From contig OY804577.1 in NCBI GenBank assembly GCA_963680875.1, positions 148,074,196 to 148,138,195 on the forward strand: DNA of 64,000 nt, in the 5' to 3' direction. The notes under the pieces are model-generated. The model ran no database searches and had not been told where the DNA came from. It was given only the letters and a program-made list of their open reading frames with translations. The DNA is from Bathymodiolus brooksi. Lineage: Eukaryota > Mollusca > Bivalvia > Mytilida > Modiolidae. This document shows, piece after piece, positions 36,601 to 50,224 of the stretch; positions within the stretch are counted from its first letter, which is position 1; every line of letters starts with the position of its first letter. The translations under genes were made by a program, and so were the position numbers.

Positions 36601-39600
36601 ATCATGTGCTGCCTGTGTTTGACAAGAGTTGACTTTTGTGGTGTCTGATATAAAAGTATCATGTGCTGTCTGTGTTTGACAAGAGTTGACTTTTGTGATG
36701 TCTGATATAACAGTATCATGTGCTGCCTGTGATTGACAAGAGTTGACTTTTGTGGTGTCTGATATAAAAGTATCATGTCCTGCCTGTGTAAGACAAGAGT
36801 TGACATGACTTTTGTGGTGTCTGATATAACAGTATCATGTGCTGTCTGTGTTTGACAAGAGTTGACATGACTTTTGTGGTGTCTGATATAACAGTATCAT
36901 GTCCTGTCTGTGTATGACAAGAGTTGACATGACTTTTGTGGTGTCTGATATAACAGTATCATGTCCTGTCTGTGTTTGACAAGAGTTGACATGACTTTTG
37001 TGATGTCTGATATAAAAGTATCATGTCCTGTCTGTGTTTGACAAGAGTTGACTTTTGTGGTGTCTGATATAACAGTATCATGTCCTGTCTGTGTTTGACA
37101 AGAGTTGACATGACTTTTGTGATGTCTGATATAACAGTATCATGTGCTGCCTGTGTTTGACAAGAGTTGACTTTTGTGGTGTCTGATATAACAGTATCAT
37201 GTGCTGCCTGTGTTTGACAAGAGTTGACATGACTTTTGTGGTGTCTGATATAACAGTATCATGTGCTGCCTGTGTTTGACAAGAGTTGACTTTTGTGGTG
37301 TCTGATATAAAAGTATTATGTGCTGCCTGTGTTTGACAAGAGTTGACATGACTTTTGTGGTGTCTGATATAACAGTATCATGTGCTGTCTGTGTTTGACA
37401 AGAGTTGACTTTTGTGGTGTCTCATATAAAAGTATCATGTCCTGTCTGTGTTTGACAAGAGTTGACTTTTGTGGTGTCTGATATAACAGTATCATGTCCT
37501 GTCTGTGTTTGACAAGAGTTGACATGACTTTTGTGATGTCTGATATAACAGTATCATGTGCTGCCTGTGTTTGACAAGAGTTGACTTTTGTGGTGTCTGA
37601 TATAACAGTATCATGTGCTGCCTGTGTTTGACAAGAGTTGACATGACTTTTGTGGTGTCTGATATAACAGTATCATGTGCTGCCTGTGTTTGACAAGAGT
37701 TGACTTTTGTGGTGTCTGATATAAAAGTATTATGTGCTGCCTGTGTTTGACAAGAGTTGACATGACTTTTGTGGTGTCTGATATAACAGTATCATGTGCT
37801 GTCTGTGTTTGACAAGAGTTGACTTTTGTGGTGTCTGATATAACAGTATCATGTGCTGTCTGTGTTTGACAAGAGTTGACATGACTTTTGTGGTGTCTGA
37901 TATAACAGTATCATGTCCTGTCTGTGTTTGACAAGAGTTGACATGACTTTTGTGGTGTCTGATATAACAGTATCATGTCCTGTCTGTGTTTGACAAGAGT
38001 TGACATGACTTTTGTGATGTCTGATATAAAAGTATCATGTCCTGTCTGTGTTTGACAAGAGTTGACTTTTGTGGTGTCTGATATAACAGTATCATGTCCT
38101 GTCTGTGTTTGACAAGAGTTGACTTTTGTGGTGTCTGATATAACAGTATCATGTCCTGTCTGTGTTTGACAAGAGTTGACATGACTTTTGTGATGTCTGA
38201 TATAACAGTATCATGTGCTGCCTGTGTTTGACAAGAGTTGACGTTTGTGATGTCTGATATAACAATATCATGTGCTGTCTGTGTTTGACAAGAGTTGACT
38301 TTTGTGATGTCTGATATAACAGTATCATGTGCTGCCTGTGTTTGACAAGAGTTGACATGACTTTTGTGGTGTCTGATATAACAGTATCATGTCCTGTCTG
38401 TGTTTGACAAGAGTTGACATGACTTTTGTGATGTCTGATATAAAAGTATCATGTCCTGTCTGTGTTTGACAAGAGTTGACTTTTGTGGTGTCTGATATAA
38501 CAGTATCATGTCCTGTCTGTGTTTGACAAGAGTTGACTTTTGTGGTGTCTGATATAACAGTATCATGTCCTGTCTGTGTTTGACAAGAGTTGACATGACT
38601 TTTGTGATGTCTGATATAACAGTATCATGTGCTGCCTGTGTTTGACAAGAGTTGACTTTTGTTGTGTCTGATATAACAGTATCATGTGCTGTCTGTGTTT
38701 GACAAGAGTTGACTTTTGTGATGTCTGATATAACAGTTTCATGTGCTGTCTGTGTTTGACAAGAGTTGACGTTTGTGATGTCTGATATAACAGTATCATG
38801 TGCTGCCTGTGTTTGACAAGAGTTGACATGACTTTTGTGATGTCTGATATAAAAGTATCATGTCCTGTCTGTGTTTGACAAGAGTTGACTTTTGTGGTGT
38901 CTGATATAACAGTATCATGTCCTGTCTGTGTTTGACAAGAGTTGACTTTTGTGGTGTCTGATATAACAGTATCATGTCCTGTCTGTGTTTGACAAGAGTT
39001 GACATGACTTTTGTGATGTCTGATATAACAGTATCATGTGCTGCCTGTGTTTGACAAGAGTTGACGTTTGTGATGTCTGATATAACAGTATCATGTGCTG
39101 TCTGTGTTTGACAAGAGTTGACTTTTGTGATGTCTGATATAACAGTATCATGTGCTGCCTGTGTTTGACAAGAGTTGACATGACTTTTGTGGTGTCTGAT
39201 ATAACAGTATCATGTCCTGTCTGTGTTTGACAAGAGTTGACATGACTTTTGTGATGTCTGATATAAAAGTATCATGTCCTGTCTGTGTTTGACAAGAGTT
39301 GATTTTTGTGGTGTCTGATATAACAGTATCATGTCCTGTCTGTGTTTGACAAGAGTTGACTTTTGTGGTGTCTGATATAACAGTATCATGTCCTGTCTGT
39401 GTTTGACAAGAGTTGACATGACTTTTGTGATGTCTGATATAACAGTATCATGTGCTGCCTGTGTTTGACAAGAGTTGACTTTTGTTGTGTCTGATATAAC
39501 AGTATCATGTGCTGTCTGTGTTTGACAAGAGTTGACTTTTGTGATGTCTGATATAACAGTTTCATGTGCTGTCTGTGTTTGACAAGAGTTGACGTTTTCA

Positions 39601-42600
39601 TGTCCTGTCTGTGTTTGACAAGAGTTGACATGACTTTTGTGATGTCTGATATAAAAGTATCATGTCCTGTCTGTGTTTGACAAGAGTTGACTTTTGTGGT
39701 GTCTGATATAACAGTATCATGTCCTGTCTGTGTTTGACAAGAGTTGACTTTTGTGGTGTCTGATATAACAGTATCATGTCCTGTCTGTGTTTGACAAGAG
39801 TTGACATGACTTTTGTGATGTCTGATATAACAGTATCATGTGCTGCCTGTGTTTGACAAGAGTTGACGTTTGTGATGTCTGATATAACAGTATCATGTGC
39901 TGTCTGTGTTTGACAAGAGTTGACTTTTGTGATGTCTGATATAACAGTATCATGTGCTGCCTGTGTTTGACAAGAGTTGACATGACTTTTGTGGTGTCTG
40001 ATATAACAGTATCATGTCCTGTCTGTGTTTGACAAGAGTTGACATGACTTTTGTGATGTCTGATATAAAAGTATCATGTCCTGTCTGTGTTTGACAAGAG
40101 TTGACTTTTGTGGTGTCTGATATAACAGTATCATGTCCTGTCTGTGTTTGACAAGAGTTGACTTTTGTGGTGTCTGATATAACAGTATCATGTCCTGTCT
40201 GTGTTTGACAAGAGTTGACATGACTTTTGTGATGTCTGATATAACAGTATCATGTGCTGCCTGTGTTTGACAAGAGTTGACTTTTGTTGTGTCTGATATA
40301 ACAGTATCATGTGCTGTCTGTGTTTGACAAGAGTTGACTTTTGTGATGTCTGATATAACAGTTTCATGTGCTGTCTGTGTTTGACAAGAGTTGACGTTTG
40401 TGATGTCTGATATAACAGTATCATGTGCTGCCTGTGTTTGACAAGAGTTGACATGACTTTTGTGATGTCTGATATAAAAGTATCATGTCCTGTCTGTGTT
40501 TGACAAGAGTTGACTTTTGTGGTGTCTGATATAACAGTATCATGTCCTGTCTGTGTTTGACAAGAGTTGACTTTTGTGGTGTCTGATATAACAGTATCAT
40601 GTCCTGTCTGTGTTTGACAAGAGTTGACATGACTTTTGTGATGTCTGATATAACAGTATCATGTGCTGCCTGTGTTTGACAAGAGTTGACGTTTGTGATG
40701 TCTGATATAACAGTATCATGTGCTGTCTGTGTTTGACAAGAGTTGACTTTTGTGATGTCTGATATAACAGTATCATGTGCTGCCTGTGTTTGACAAGAGT
40801 TGACATGACTTTTGTGGTGTCTGATATAACAGTATCATGTCCTGTCTGTGTTTGACAAGAGTTGACATGACTTTTGTGATGTCTGATATAAAAGTATCAT
40901 GTCCTGTCTGTGTTTGACAAGAGTTGACTTTTGTGGTGTCTGATATAACAGTATCATGTCCTGTCTGTGTTTGACAAGAGTTGACTTTTGTGGTGTCTGA
41001 TATAACAGTATCATGTCCTGTCTGTGTTTGACAAGAGTTGACATGACTTTTGTGATGTCTGATATAACAGTATCATGTGCTGCCTGTGTTTGACAAGAGT
41101 TGACTTTTGTTGTGTCTGATATAACAGTATCATGTGCTGTCTGTGTTTGACAAGAGTTGACTTTTGTGATGTCTGATATAACAGTTTCATGTGCTGTCTG
41201 TGTTTGACAAGAGTTGACGTTTGTGATGTCTGATATAACAGTATCATGTGCTGCCTGTGTTTGACAAGAGTTGACATGACTTTTGTGGTGTCTGATATAA
41301 CAGTATCATGTGCTGCCTGTGTTTGACAAGAGTTGACTTTTGTGGTGTCTGATATAAAAGTATCATGTGCTGTCTGTGTTTGACAAGAGTTGACTTTTGT
41401 GATGTCTGATATAACAGTATCATGTGCTGCCTGTGTTTGACAAGAGTTGACTTTTGTGGTGTCTGATATAAAAGTATCATGTCCTGCCTGTGTAAGACAA
41501 GAGTTGACATGACTTTTGTGGTGTCTGATATAACAGTATCATGTGCTGTCTGTGTTTGACAAGAGTTGACATGACTTTTGTGGTGTCTGATATAACAGTA
41601 TCATGTCCTGTCTGTGTATGACAAGAGTTTACATGACTTTTGTGGTGTCTGATATAACAGTATCATGTCCTGTCTGTGTTTGACAAGAGTTGACATGACT
41701 TTTGTGATGTCTGATATAAAAGTATCATGTCCTGTCTGTGTTTGACAAGAGTTGACTTTTGTGGTGTCTGATATAACACTATCATGTCCTGTCTGTGTTT
41801 GACAAGAGTTGACTTTTGTGATGTCTGATATAACAGTATCATGTGCTGTCTGTGTTTGACAAGAGTTGACGTTTGTGATGTCTGATATAACAGTATCATG
41901 TGCTGCCTGTGTTTGACAAGAGTTGACATGACTTTTGTGGTGTCTGATATAACAGTATCATGTGCTGCCTGTGTTTGACAAGAGTTGACTTTTGTGGTGT
42001 CTGATATAAAAGTATCATGTGCTGTCTGTGTTTGACAAGAGTTGACTTTTGTGATGTCTGATATAACAGTATGCCTGTGTTTGACAAGAGTTGACTTTTG
42101 TGGTGTCTGATATAACAGTATCATGTGCTGTCTGTGTTTGACAAGAGTTGACTTTTGTGGTGTCTGATATAACAGTATCATGTGCTGTCTGTGTTTGACA
42201 AGAGTTGACGTTTGTGATGTCTGATATAACAGTATCATGTGCTGCCTGTGTTTGACAAGAGTTGACATGACTTTTGTGGTGTCTGATATAACAGTATCAT
42301 GTGCTGCCTGTGTTTGACAAGAGTTGACTTTTGTGGTGTCTGATATAACAGTATCATGTGCTGTCTGTGTTTGACAAGAGTTGACGTTTGTGATGTCTGA
42401 TATAACAGTATCATGTGCTGCCTGTGTTTGACAAGAGTTGACATGACTTTTGTGGTGTCTGATATAACAGTATCATGTGCTGCCTGTGTTTGACAAGAGT
42501 TGACTTTTGTGGTGTCTGATATAAAAGTATCATGTGCTGTCTGTGTTTGACAAGAGTTGACTTTTGTGATGTCTGATATAACAGTATCATGTGCTGCCTG

Positions 42601-45600
42601 TGTTTGACAAGAGTTGACTTTTGTGGTGTCTGATATAAAAGTATCATGTCCTGCCTGTGTAAGACAAGAGTTGACATGACTTTTGTGGTGTCTGATATAA
42701 CAGTATCATGTGCTGTCTGTGTTTGACAAGAGTTGACATGACTTTTGTGGTGTCTGATATAACAGTATCATGTCCTGTCTGTGTATGACAAGAGTTGACA
42801 TGACTTTTGTGGTGTCTGATATAACAGTATCATGTCCTGTCTGTGTTTGACAAGAGTTGACATGACTTTTGTGATGTCTGATATAAAAGTATGATGTCCT
42901 GTCTGTGTTTGACAAGAGTTGACTTTTGTGGTGTCTGATATAACAGTATCATGTCCTGTCTGTGTTTGACAAGAGTTGACATGACTTTTGTGATGTCTGA
43001 TATAACAGTATCATGTGCTGCCTGTGTTTGACAAGAGTTGACTTTTGTGGTGTCTGATATAACAGTATCATGTGCTGCCTGTGTTTGACAAGAGTTGACA
43101 TGACTTTTGTGGTGTCTGATATAACAGTATCATGTGCTGCCTGTGTTTGACAAGAGTTGACTTTTGTGGTGTCTGATATAAAAGTATTATGTGCTGCCTG
43201 TGTTTGACAAGAGTTGACATGACTTTTGTGGTGTCTGATATAACAGTATCATGTGCTGTCTGTGTTTGACAAGAGTTGACTTTTGTGGTGTCTGATATAA
43301 AAGTATCATGTCCTGTCTGTGTTTGACAAGAGTTGACTTTTGTGGTGTCTGATATAACAGTATCATGTCCTGTCTGTGTTTGACAAGAGTTGACATGACT
43401 TTTGTGATGTCTGATATAACAGTATCATGTGCTGCCTGTGTTTGACAAGAGTTGACTTTTGTGGTGTCTGATATAACAGTATCATGTGCTGCCTGTGTTT
43501 GACAAGAGTTGACATGACTTTTGTGGTGTCTGATATAACAGTATCATGTGCTGCCTGTGTTTGACAAGAGTTGACTTTTGTGGTGTCTGATATAAAAGTA
43601 TTATGTGCTGCCTGTGTTTGACAAGAGTTGACATGACTTTTGTGGTGTCTGATATAACAGTATCATGTGCTGTCTGTGTTTGACAAGAGTTGACTTTTGT
43701 GGTGTCTGATATAACAGTATCATGTGCTGTCTGTGTTTGACAAGAGTTGACATGACTTTTGTGGTGTCTGATATAACAGTATCATGTCCTGTCTGTGTTT
43801 GACAAGAGTTGACATGACTTTTGTGGTGTCTGATATAACAGTATCATGTCCTGTCTGTGTTTGACAAGAGTTGACATGACTTTTGTGATGTCTGATATAA
43901 AAGTATCATGTCCTGTCTGTGTTTGACAAGAGTTGACTTTTGTGGTGTCTGATATAACAGTATCATGTCCTGTCTGTGTTTGACAAGAGTTGACTTTTGT
44001 GGTGTCTGATATAACAGTATCATGTCCTGTCTGTGTTTGACAAGAGTTGACATGACTTTTGTGATGTCTGATATAAAAGTATCATGTGCTGTCTGTGTTT
44101 GACAAGAGTTGACTTTTGTGGTGTCTGATATAAAAGTATCATGTGCTGTCTGTGTTTGACAAGAGTTGACGTTTGTGATGTCTGATATAACAGTATCATG
44201 TGCTGTCTGTGTTTGACAAGAGTTGACTTTTGTGATGTCTGATATAACAGTATCATGTGCTGCCTGTGTTTGACAAGAGTTGACATGACTTTTGTGGTGT
44301 CTGATATAACAGTATCATGTCCTGTCTGTGTTTGACAAGAGTTGACATGACTTTTGTGATGTCTGATATAAAAGTATCATGTCCTGTCTGTGTTTGACAA
44401 GAGTTGACTTTTGTGGTGTCTGATATAACAGTATCATGTCCTGTCTGTGTTTGACAAGAGTTGACTTTTGTTGTGTCTGATATAACAGTATCATGTGCTG
44501 CCTGTGTTTGACAAGAGTTGACTTTTGTGGTGTCTGATATAACAGTATCATGTCCTGTCTGTGTTTGACAAGAGTTGACTTTTGTGGTGTCTGATATAAC
44601 AGTATCATGTCCTGTCTGTGTTTGACAAGAGTTGACTTTTGTGGTGTCTGATATAACAGTATCATGTCCTGTCTGTGTTTGACAAGAGTTGACATGACTT
44701 TTGTGATGTCTGATATAACAGTATCATGTGCTGCCTGTGTTTGACAAGAGTTGACTTTTGTGGTGTCTGATATAACAGTATCATGTGCTGTCTGTGTTTG
44801 ACAAGAGTTGACTTTTGTGGTGTCTGATATAACAGTATCATGTGCTGCCTGTGTTTGACAAGAGTTGACTTTTGTGGTGTCTGATATAAAAGTATCATGT
44901 GCTGTCTGTGTTTGACAAGAGTTGACTTTTGTGATGTCTGATATAACAGTATCATGTGCTGCCTGTGTTTGACAAGAGTTGACATGACTTTTGTGGTGTC
45001 TGATATAACAGTATCATGTCCTGTCTGTGTTTGACAAGAGTTGACATGACTTTTGTGATGTCTGATATAAAAGTATCATGTCCTGTCTGTGTTTGACCAG
45101 AGTTGACTTTTGTGGTGTCTGATATAACAGTATCATGTCCTGTCTGTGTTTGACAAGAGTTGACTTTTGTGGTGTCTGATATAACAGTATCATGTCCTGT
45201 CTGTGTTTGACAAGAGTTGACCTTTGTGGTGTCTGATATAACAGTATCATGTCCTGTCTGTGTTTGACAAGAGTTGACATGACTTTTGTGATGTCTGATA
45301 TAACAGTATCATGTGCTGCCTGTGTTTGACAAGAGTTGACTTTTATGGTGTCTGATATAACAGTATCATGTGCTGTCTGTGTTTGACAAGAGTTGACTTT
45401 TGTAATGTCTGATATAACAGTATCATGTGCTGTCTGTGTTTGACAAGAGTTGACTTTTGTGATGTCTGATATAACAGTATCATGTGCTGCCTGTGTTTGA
45501 CAAGAGTTGACATGACTTTTGTGGTGTCTGATATAAAAGTATCATGTCCTGTCTGTGTTTGACAAGAGTTGACTTTTGTGATGTCTGATATAACAGTATC

Positions 45601-48600
45601 ATGTGCTGCCTGTGTTTGACAAGAGTTGACATGACTTTTGTGATGTCTGATATAAAAGTATCATGTCCTGTCTGTGTTTGACAAGAGTTGACTTTTGTGG
45701 TGTCTGATATAACTGTATCATGTGCTGCCTGTGTTTGACAAGAGTTGACTTTTGTGGTGTCTGATATAACAGTATCATGTGCTGCCTGTGTTTGACAAGA
45801 GTCGACATGACTTTTGTGATGTCTGATATAACAGTATCATGTGCTGCCTGTGTTTGACAAGAGTTGACTTTTGTTGTTGTCTGATATAACAGTATCATGT
45901 GCTGCCTGTGTTTGACAAGAGTTGACATGACTTTTGTGGTGTCTGATATAACAGTATCATGTGCTGCCTGTGTTTGACAAGAGTTGACTTTTGTGGTGTC
46001 TGATATAACAGTATCATGTGCTGTCTGTGTTTGACAAGAGTTGACTTTTGTGATGTCTGATATAACAGTATCATGTGCTCTCTGTGTTTGACAAGAGTTG
46101 ACTTTTGTGATGTCTGATATAACAGTATCATGTGCTGCCTGTGTTTGACAAGAGTTGACATGACTTTTGTGGTGTCTGATATAACAGTATCATGTGCTGC
46201 CTGTGTTTGACAAGAGTTGACATGACTTTTGTGGTGTCTGATATAACAGTATCATCTGCTGCCTGTGTTTGACAAGAGTTGACTTTTGTGGTGTCTGATA
46301 TAACAGTATCATGTGCTGTCTGTGTTTGACAAGAGTTGACATGACTTTTGTGATGTCTGATATAACAGTATCATGTGCTGCCTGTGTTTGACAAGAGTTG
46401 ACATGACTTTTATGGTGTCTGATATAACAGTATCATGTCCTGTCTGTGTTTGACAAGAGTTGACTTTTGTGGTGTCTGATATAACAGTATCATGTGCTGC
46501 CTGTGTTTGACAAGAGTTGACTTTTGTGGTGTCTGATATAACAGTATCATGTGCTGCCTGTGTTTGACAAGAGTTGACATGACTTTTGTGATGTCTGATA
46601 TAACAGTATCATGTGCTGCCTGTGTTTGACAAGAGTTGACTTTTGTTGTGTCTGATATAAAAGTATCATGTGCTGCCTGTGTTTGACAAGAGTTGACATG
46701 ACTTTTGTGGTGTCTGATATAACAGTATCATGTGCTGTCTGTGTTTGACAAGAGGTGACTTTGTTGTGTCTGATATAAAAGTATCATGTGCTGCCTGTGT
46801 TTGACAAGAGTTGACATGACTTTTGTGGTGTCTGATATAAAAGTATCATGTCCTGTCTGTGTTTGACAAGAGTTGACTTTTGTGGTGTCTGATATAAAAG
46901 TATCATGTCCTGTCTGTGTTTGACAAGAGTTGACTTTTGTGGTGTCTGATATAACAGTATCATGTGCTGCCTGTGTTTGACAAGAGTTGACTTTTGTTGT
47001 GTCTGATATAACAATATCATGTGCTGCCTGTGTTTGACAAGAGTTGACATGACTTTTGTGATGTCTGATATAACAGTATCATGTGCTGCCTGTGTTTGAC
47101 AAGAGTTGACTTTTGTTGTGTCTGATATAACAGTATCATGTGCTGTCTGTGTTTGACAAGAGTTGACTTTTGTGATGTCTGATATAACAGTATCATGTCC
47201 TGTCTGTGTTTGACAAGGGTTGACTTTTGTGGTGTCTGATATAAAAGTATCATGTGCTGTCTGTGTTTGACAAGAGTTGACTTTTGTGATGTCTGATATA
47301 ACAGTATCATGTGCTGCCTGTGTTTGACAAGAGTTGACTTTTGTGGTGTCTGATATAACAATATCATGTGCTGCCTGTGTTTGACAAGAGTTGACATGAC
47401 TTTTGTGATGTCTGATATAACAGTATCATGTGCTGCCTGTGTTTGACAAGAGTTGACTTTTGTTGTGTCTGATATAACAGTATCATGTGCTGTCTGTGTT
47501 TGACAAGAGTTGACTTTTGTGATGTCTGATATAACAGTATCATGTCCTGTCTGTGTTTGACAAGAGTTGACTTTTGTGGTGTCTGATATAAAAGTATAAT
47601 GAGCTGTCTGTGTTTGACAAGAGTTGACATGACTTTTGTGGTGTCTGATATAACAGTATCATGTGCTGTCTGTGTTTGACAAGAGTTGACTTTTGTGGTG
47701 TCTGATATAACAGTATCATGTGCTGCCTGTGTTTGACAAGAGTTGACTTTTGTTGTGTCTGATATAACAATATCATGTGCTGCCTGTGTTTGACAAGAGT
47801 TGACATGACTTTTGTGATGTCTGATATAACAGTATCATGTGCTGCCTGTGTTTGACAAGAGTTGACTTTTGTTGTGTCTGATATAACAGTATCATGTGCT
47901 GTCTGTGTTTGACAAGAGTTGACTTTTGTGATGTCTGATATAACAGTATCATGTCCTGTCTGTGTTTGACAAGAGTTGACTTTTGTGGTGTCTGATATAA
48001 AAGTATCATGTGCTGTCTGTGTTTGACAAGAGTTGACTTTTGTGATGTCTGATATAACAGTATCATGTGCTGCCTGTGTTTGACAAGAGTTGACTTTTGT
48101 GGTGTCTGATATAAAAGTATCATGTCCTGTCTGTGTTTGACAAGAGTTGACATGACTTTTGTGATGTCTGATATAACAGTATCATGTGCTGTCTGTGTTT
48201 GACAAGAGTTGACTTTTGTGGTGTCTGATATAAAAGTATCATGTGCTGTCTGTGTTTGACAAGAGTTGACTTTTGTGATGTCTGATATAACAGTATCATG
48301 TGCTGCCTGTGTTTGACAAGAGTTGACATGACTTTTGTGGTGTCTGATATAACAGTATCATGTCCTGTCTGTGTTTGACAAGAGTTGACATGACTTTTGT
48401 GATGTCTGATATAAAAGTATCATGTCCTGTCTGTGTTTGACAAGAGTTGACTTTTGTGGTGTCTGATATAACAGTATCATGTGCTGCCTGTGTTTGACAA
48501 GAGTTGACTTTTGTTGTGTCTGATATAACAGTATCATGTGCTGCCTGTGTTTGACAAGAGTTGACATGACTTTTGTGATGTCTGATATAACAGTATCATG

Positions 48601-48774
48601 TGCTGCCTGTGTTTGACAAGAGTTGACTTTTGTGGTGTCTGATATAAAAGTATCATGTGCTGTCTGTGTTTGACAAGAGTTGACTTTTGTGATGTCTGAT
48701 ATAACAGTATCATGTGCTGCCTGTGTTTGACAAGAGTTGACATGACTTTTGTGGTGTCTGATATAAAAGTATCA
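33606..48774. repeat. 57/62-bp minisatellite array, about 15 kb
   Basis: The unit contains 'ctgtgtttgacaagagttga', then 'cttttgtggtgtctgatata', then 'acagtatcatgtgctg'. Two length forms are mixed: 57 bp, and 62 bp with an extra 'catga'-type 5-bp insert before 'cttttgt'. The first 630 bp is a distinct subfamily with 'gttaac' and 'ataatgagctg'. Higher-order copies are clear. A segment at 38387-38596 recurs at 39210, 40012 and 40835 (spacing 823, 802, 823), and 823 equals 9 x 57 plus 5 x 62. The segments at 37316 and 37973 recur at 43187 and 43844 (offset 5871). The many minus-strand frames of 60-211 codons are by-products of the 57-bp units and break at 62-bp units. Confidence 0.97.
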
Positions 48775-49455
48775 AAGGAAGCCAATAGGCACAAAAATAA
48801 TAACAATAACTTTTATTGTAAGTCCAATTTGTGTGCAGTTTTTCCATTGAATTCTTTTGAAAGATTTCCTTTTTTGGATGTTCCCCACATTTTTGTTGTA
48901 ACTTTTACTGTTTCGGAGATGTGAAAGGTTCAAAAGTAATATTTTAAAGGATTGAAAATTAATATTGTACACTATATGTGAAATGAATAAAATATTTTTA
49001 GATCACAATAACCTTTCCCATCACTTAGAATCTGCTGTCCATCTTCTCAAGAACCACTGGGCCAGATTGAACAAATCTTGGATGTGATACTTCTTTGACG
49101 ATCCTCTTTCAAATTGAGTCTATAGTGACCTTGCCCTACATCCAAGTTGGCGGCTGCCATGGCTTCTGAATGGTTGAAAAATTTTAAATCTTTGAAAATC
49201 TTCAGAACTACTGGATGGAATGAAGCAAATTTGGTCCAAATGCCCCTTAGGTGGTCCCCTTCCAAAATATATCTGTTGACCCTGTCAATTATCCAAGATG
49301 GCCACTCACTGTGACTGTTTATGCAACTTTTGGTTTTCCAGTAATATCTTTTTCAGACATCCGATTTAACTGATATTTTGAAATTAGAGTTAGATTGATA
49401 AAATACAGGTCAAGCTTGATTTTGAGGTACATGTATCTGACTTCTATCATTTCAC
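48775..49455. repeat. Interspersed repeat with internal modules
   Basis: Two modules of roughly 145 bp are homologous to each other. One is near 49041-49160, with 'tctcaagaaccactggg' and 'catccaagttggcggctgcc'. The other is near 49195-49310, with 'ttcagaactactggatgg' and 'ttatccaagatggccac'. A third kind of module, 'ggtcaagcttgattttgag' at about 49409, recurs at 49870 beyond a SINE. The left part at 48834-48950 matches 33401-33503. This looks like an old modular molluscan repeat. No protein is supported. Confidence 0.55.
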
Positions 49456-49740
49456 AAAGGGCCCGGGTGGCTCAATGAGTTCAGTAGTTGGATTACCTAA
49501 CAACTCATACAAGCCTATCACCAATACGGCATGGGTTCGCGACCGGCTTTGTAAATTACAAAAAGGGTGGACTCGACTCGCAGCCGCAAGTGATAAAGTA
49601 TACCAGTTGCTTGCCCATGGTCGGTCGTTCTTTACGGGTACTCTGGCTTATTACACCACTAAACCTGGTCGCCATGATATAGCTGAAATATTGCTGAAAG
49701 TAGCATTAAGCACATTAAATCAAATCAAATCAATCAATCT
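49456..49740 (+). mobile_element. tRNA-derived SINE with (aatca)n tail
   Basis: The head 'gggtggctcaatgagttcag' fits an A-box region and 'gggttcgcgacc' near 49533-49544 is a B box. The 3' region 'gatatagctgaaatattgct' matches the SINE at 11174. The tail is 'aaatcaaatcaaatcaatca'. It sits between two copies of the 'ggtcaagcttgattttgag' module, so it probably inserted into an older repeat. A 111-codon frame spanning it (49475-49810) is not a gene. Confidence 0.75.
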
Positions 49741-49930
49741 ATCATTCCATAGTCATGCCCCTTTATTATGTGTAAAATGTTTTTGTGGGAGTTTTAGGGA
49801 AATATCTTAAGTTTATCAAATCTGATTTGACCAATATTTTGTAATTACATTAAGAATGATAAATTTCTGGTCAAGCTTGATTTTGAGTTATCTGACTTAA
49901 ATCATTAGAGTTATGCCACTTGATTATGCA
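49741..49930. repeat. Continuation of the older interspersed repeat
   Basis: The segment contains a second copy of the module seen before the SINE: 'ctgatttgaccaatattttg', 'ggtcaagcttgattttgag' and 'atctgactt...atcatt'. It also has two 'ttatgcc' segments. There is no coding content. Confidence 0.5.
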
Positions 49931-50192
49931 GGGGCTCTCATGGTCCTGATCGTATGGTAGTTGGCTTTACAACTACCTGTGCAATCAGTGCCTATCACCA
50001 CTAACGTTGCGAGTTCGAACCCCGTTCATGGTGAGGTGTACTCAGTACAACATTATGTGATAAAGTTTGTCAGTGACTTTTGACAGGTCAATGGTTTTCT
50101 CCGGGTACTCTGGTATCCTCCACCAATAAAACTGACCGCCACATATAACTGAAATATTGTTGAAAATGGCGTTAAGCCTCATTAATTAAACC
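49931..50192 (+). mobile_element. tRNA-derived SINE, plus orientation
   Basis: This is the same family as the minus-strand copy at 173-447. It has a perfect B box (gttcgaacc at 50013-50021) and the shared body segments 'caatcagtgcctat' and 'aataaaactgaccgccac'. It ends about 32 bp upstream of SRP72 exon B, so SINE-derived sequence lies where the branch point of that intron would be expected. Confidence 0.75.
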
Positions 50193-50224
50193 AAACCTTA
50201 ATTATGTGAATTATCTATTGATAG

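Noticed and set aside
33600..48806. Dozens of minus-strand frames with LVKHRQ...LLYQTPQ repeats
   Set aside because: They are open only across runs of 57-bp units and break at each 62-bp unit. This pattern shows no protein-coding constraint.
49047..49810. Open frames of 64-111 codons in the repeat-rich stretch before exon B
   Set aside because: They run across interspersed repeat modules and a tRNA-derived SINE. Composition and position fit repeat by-products.
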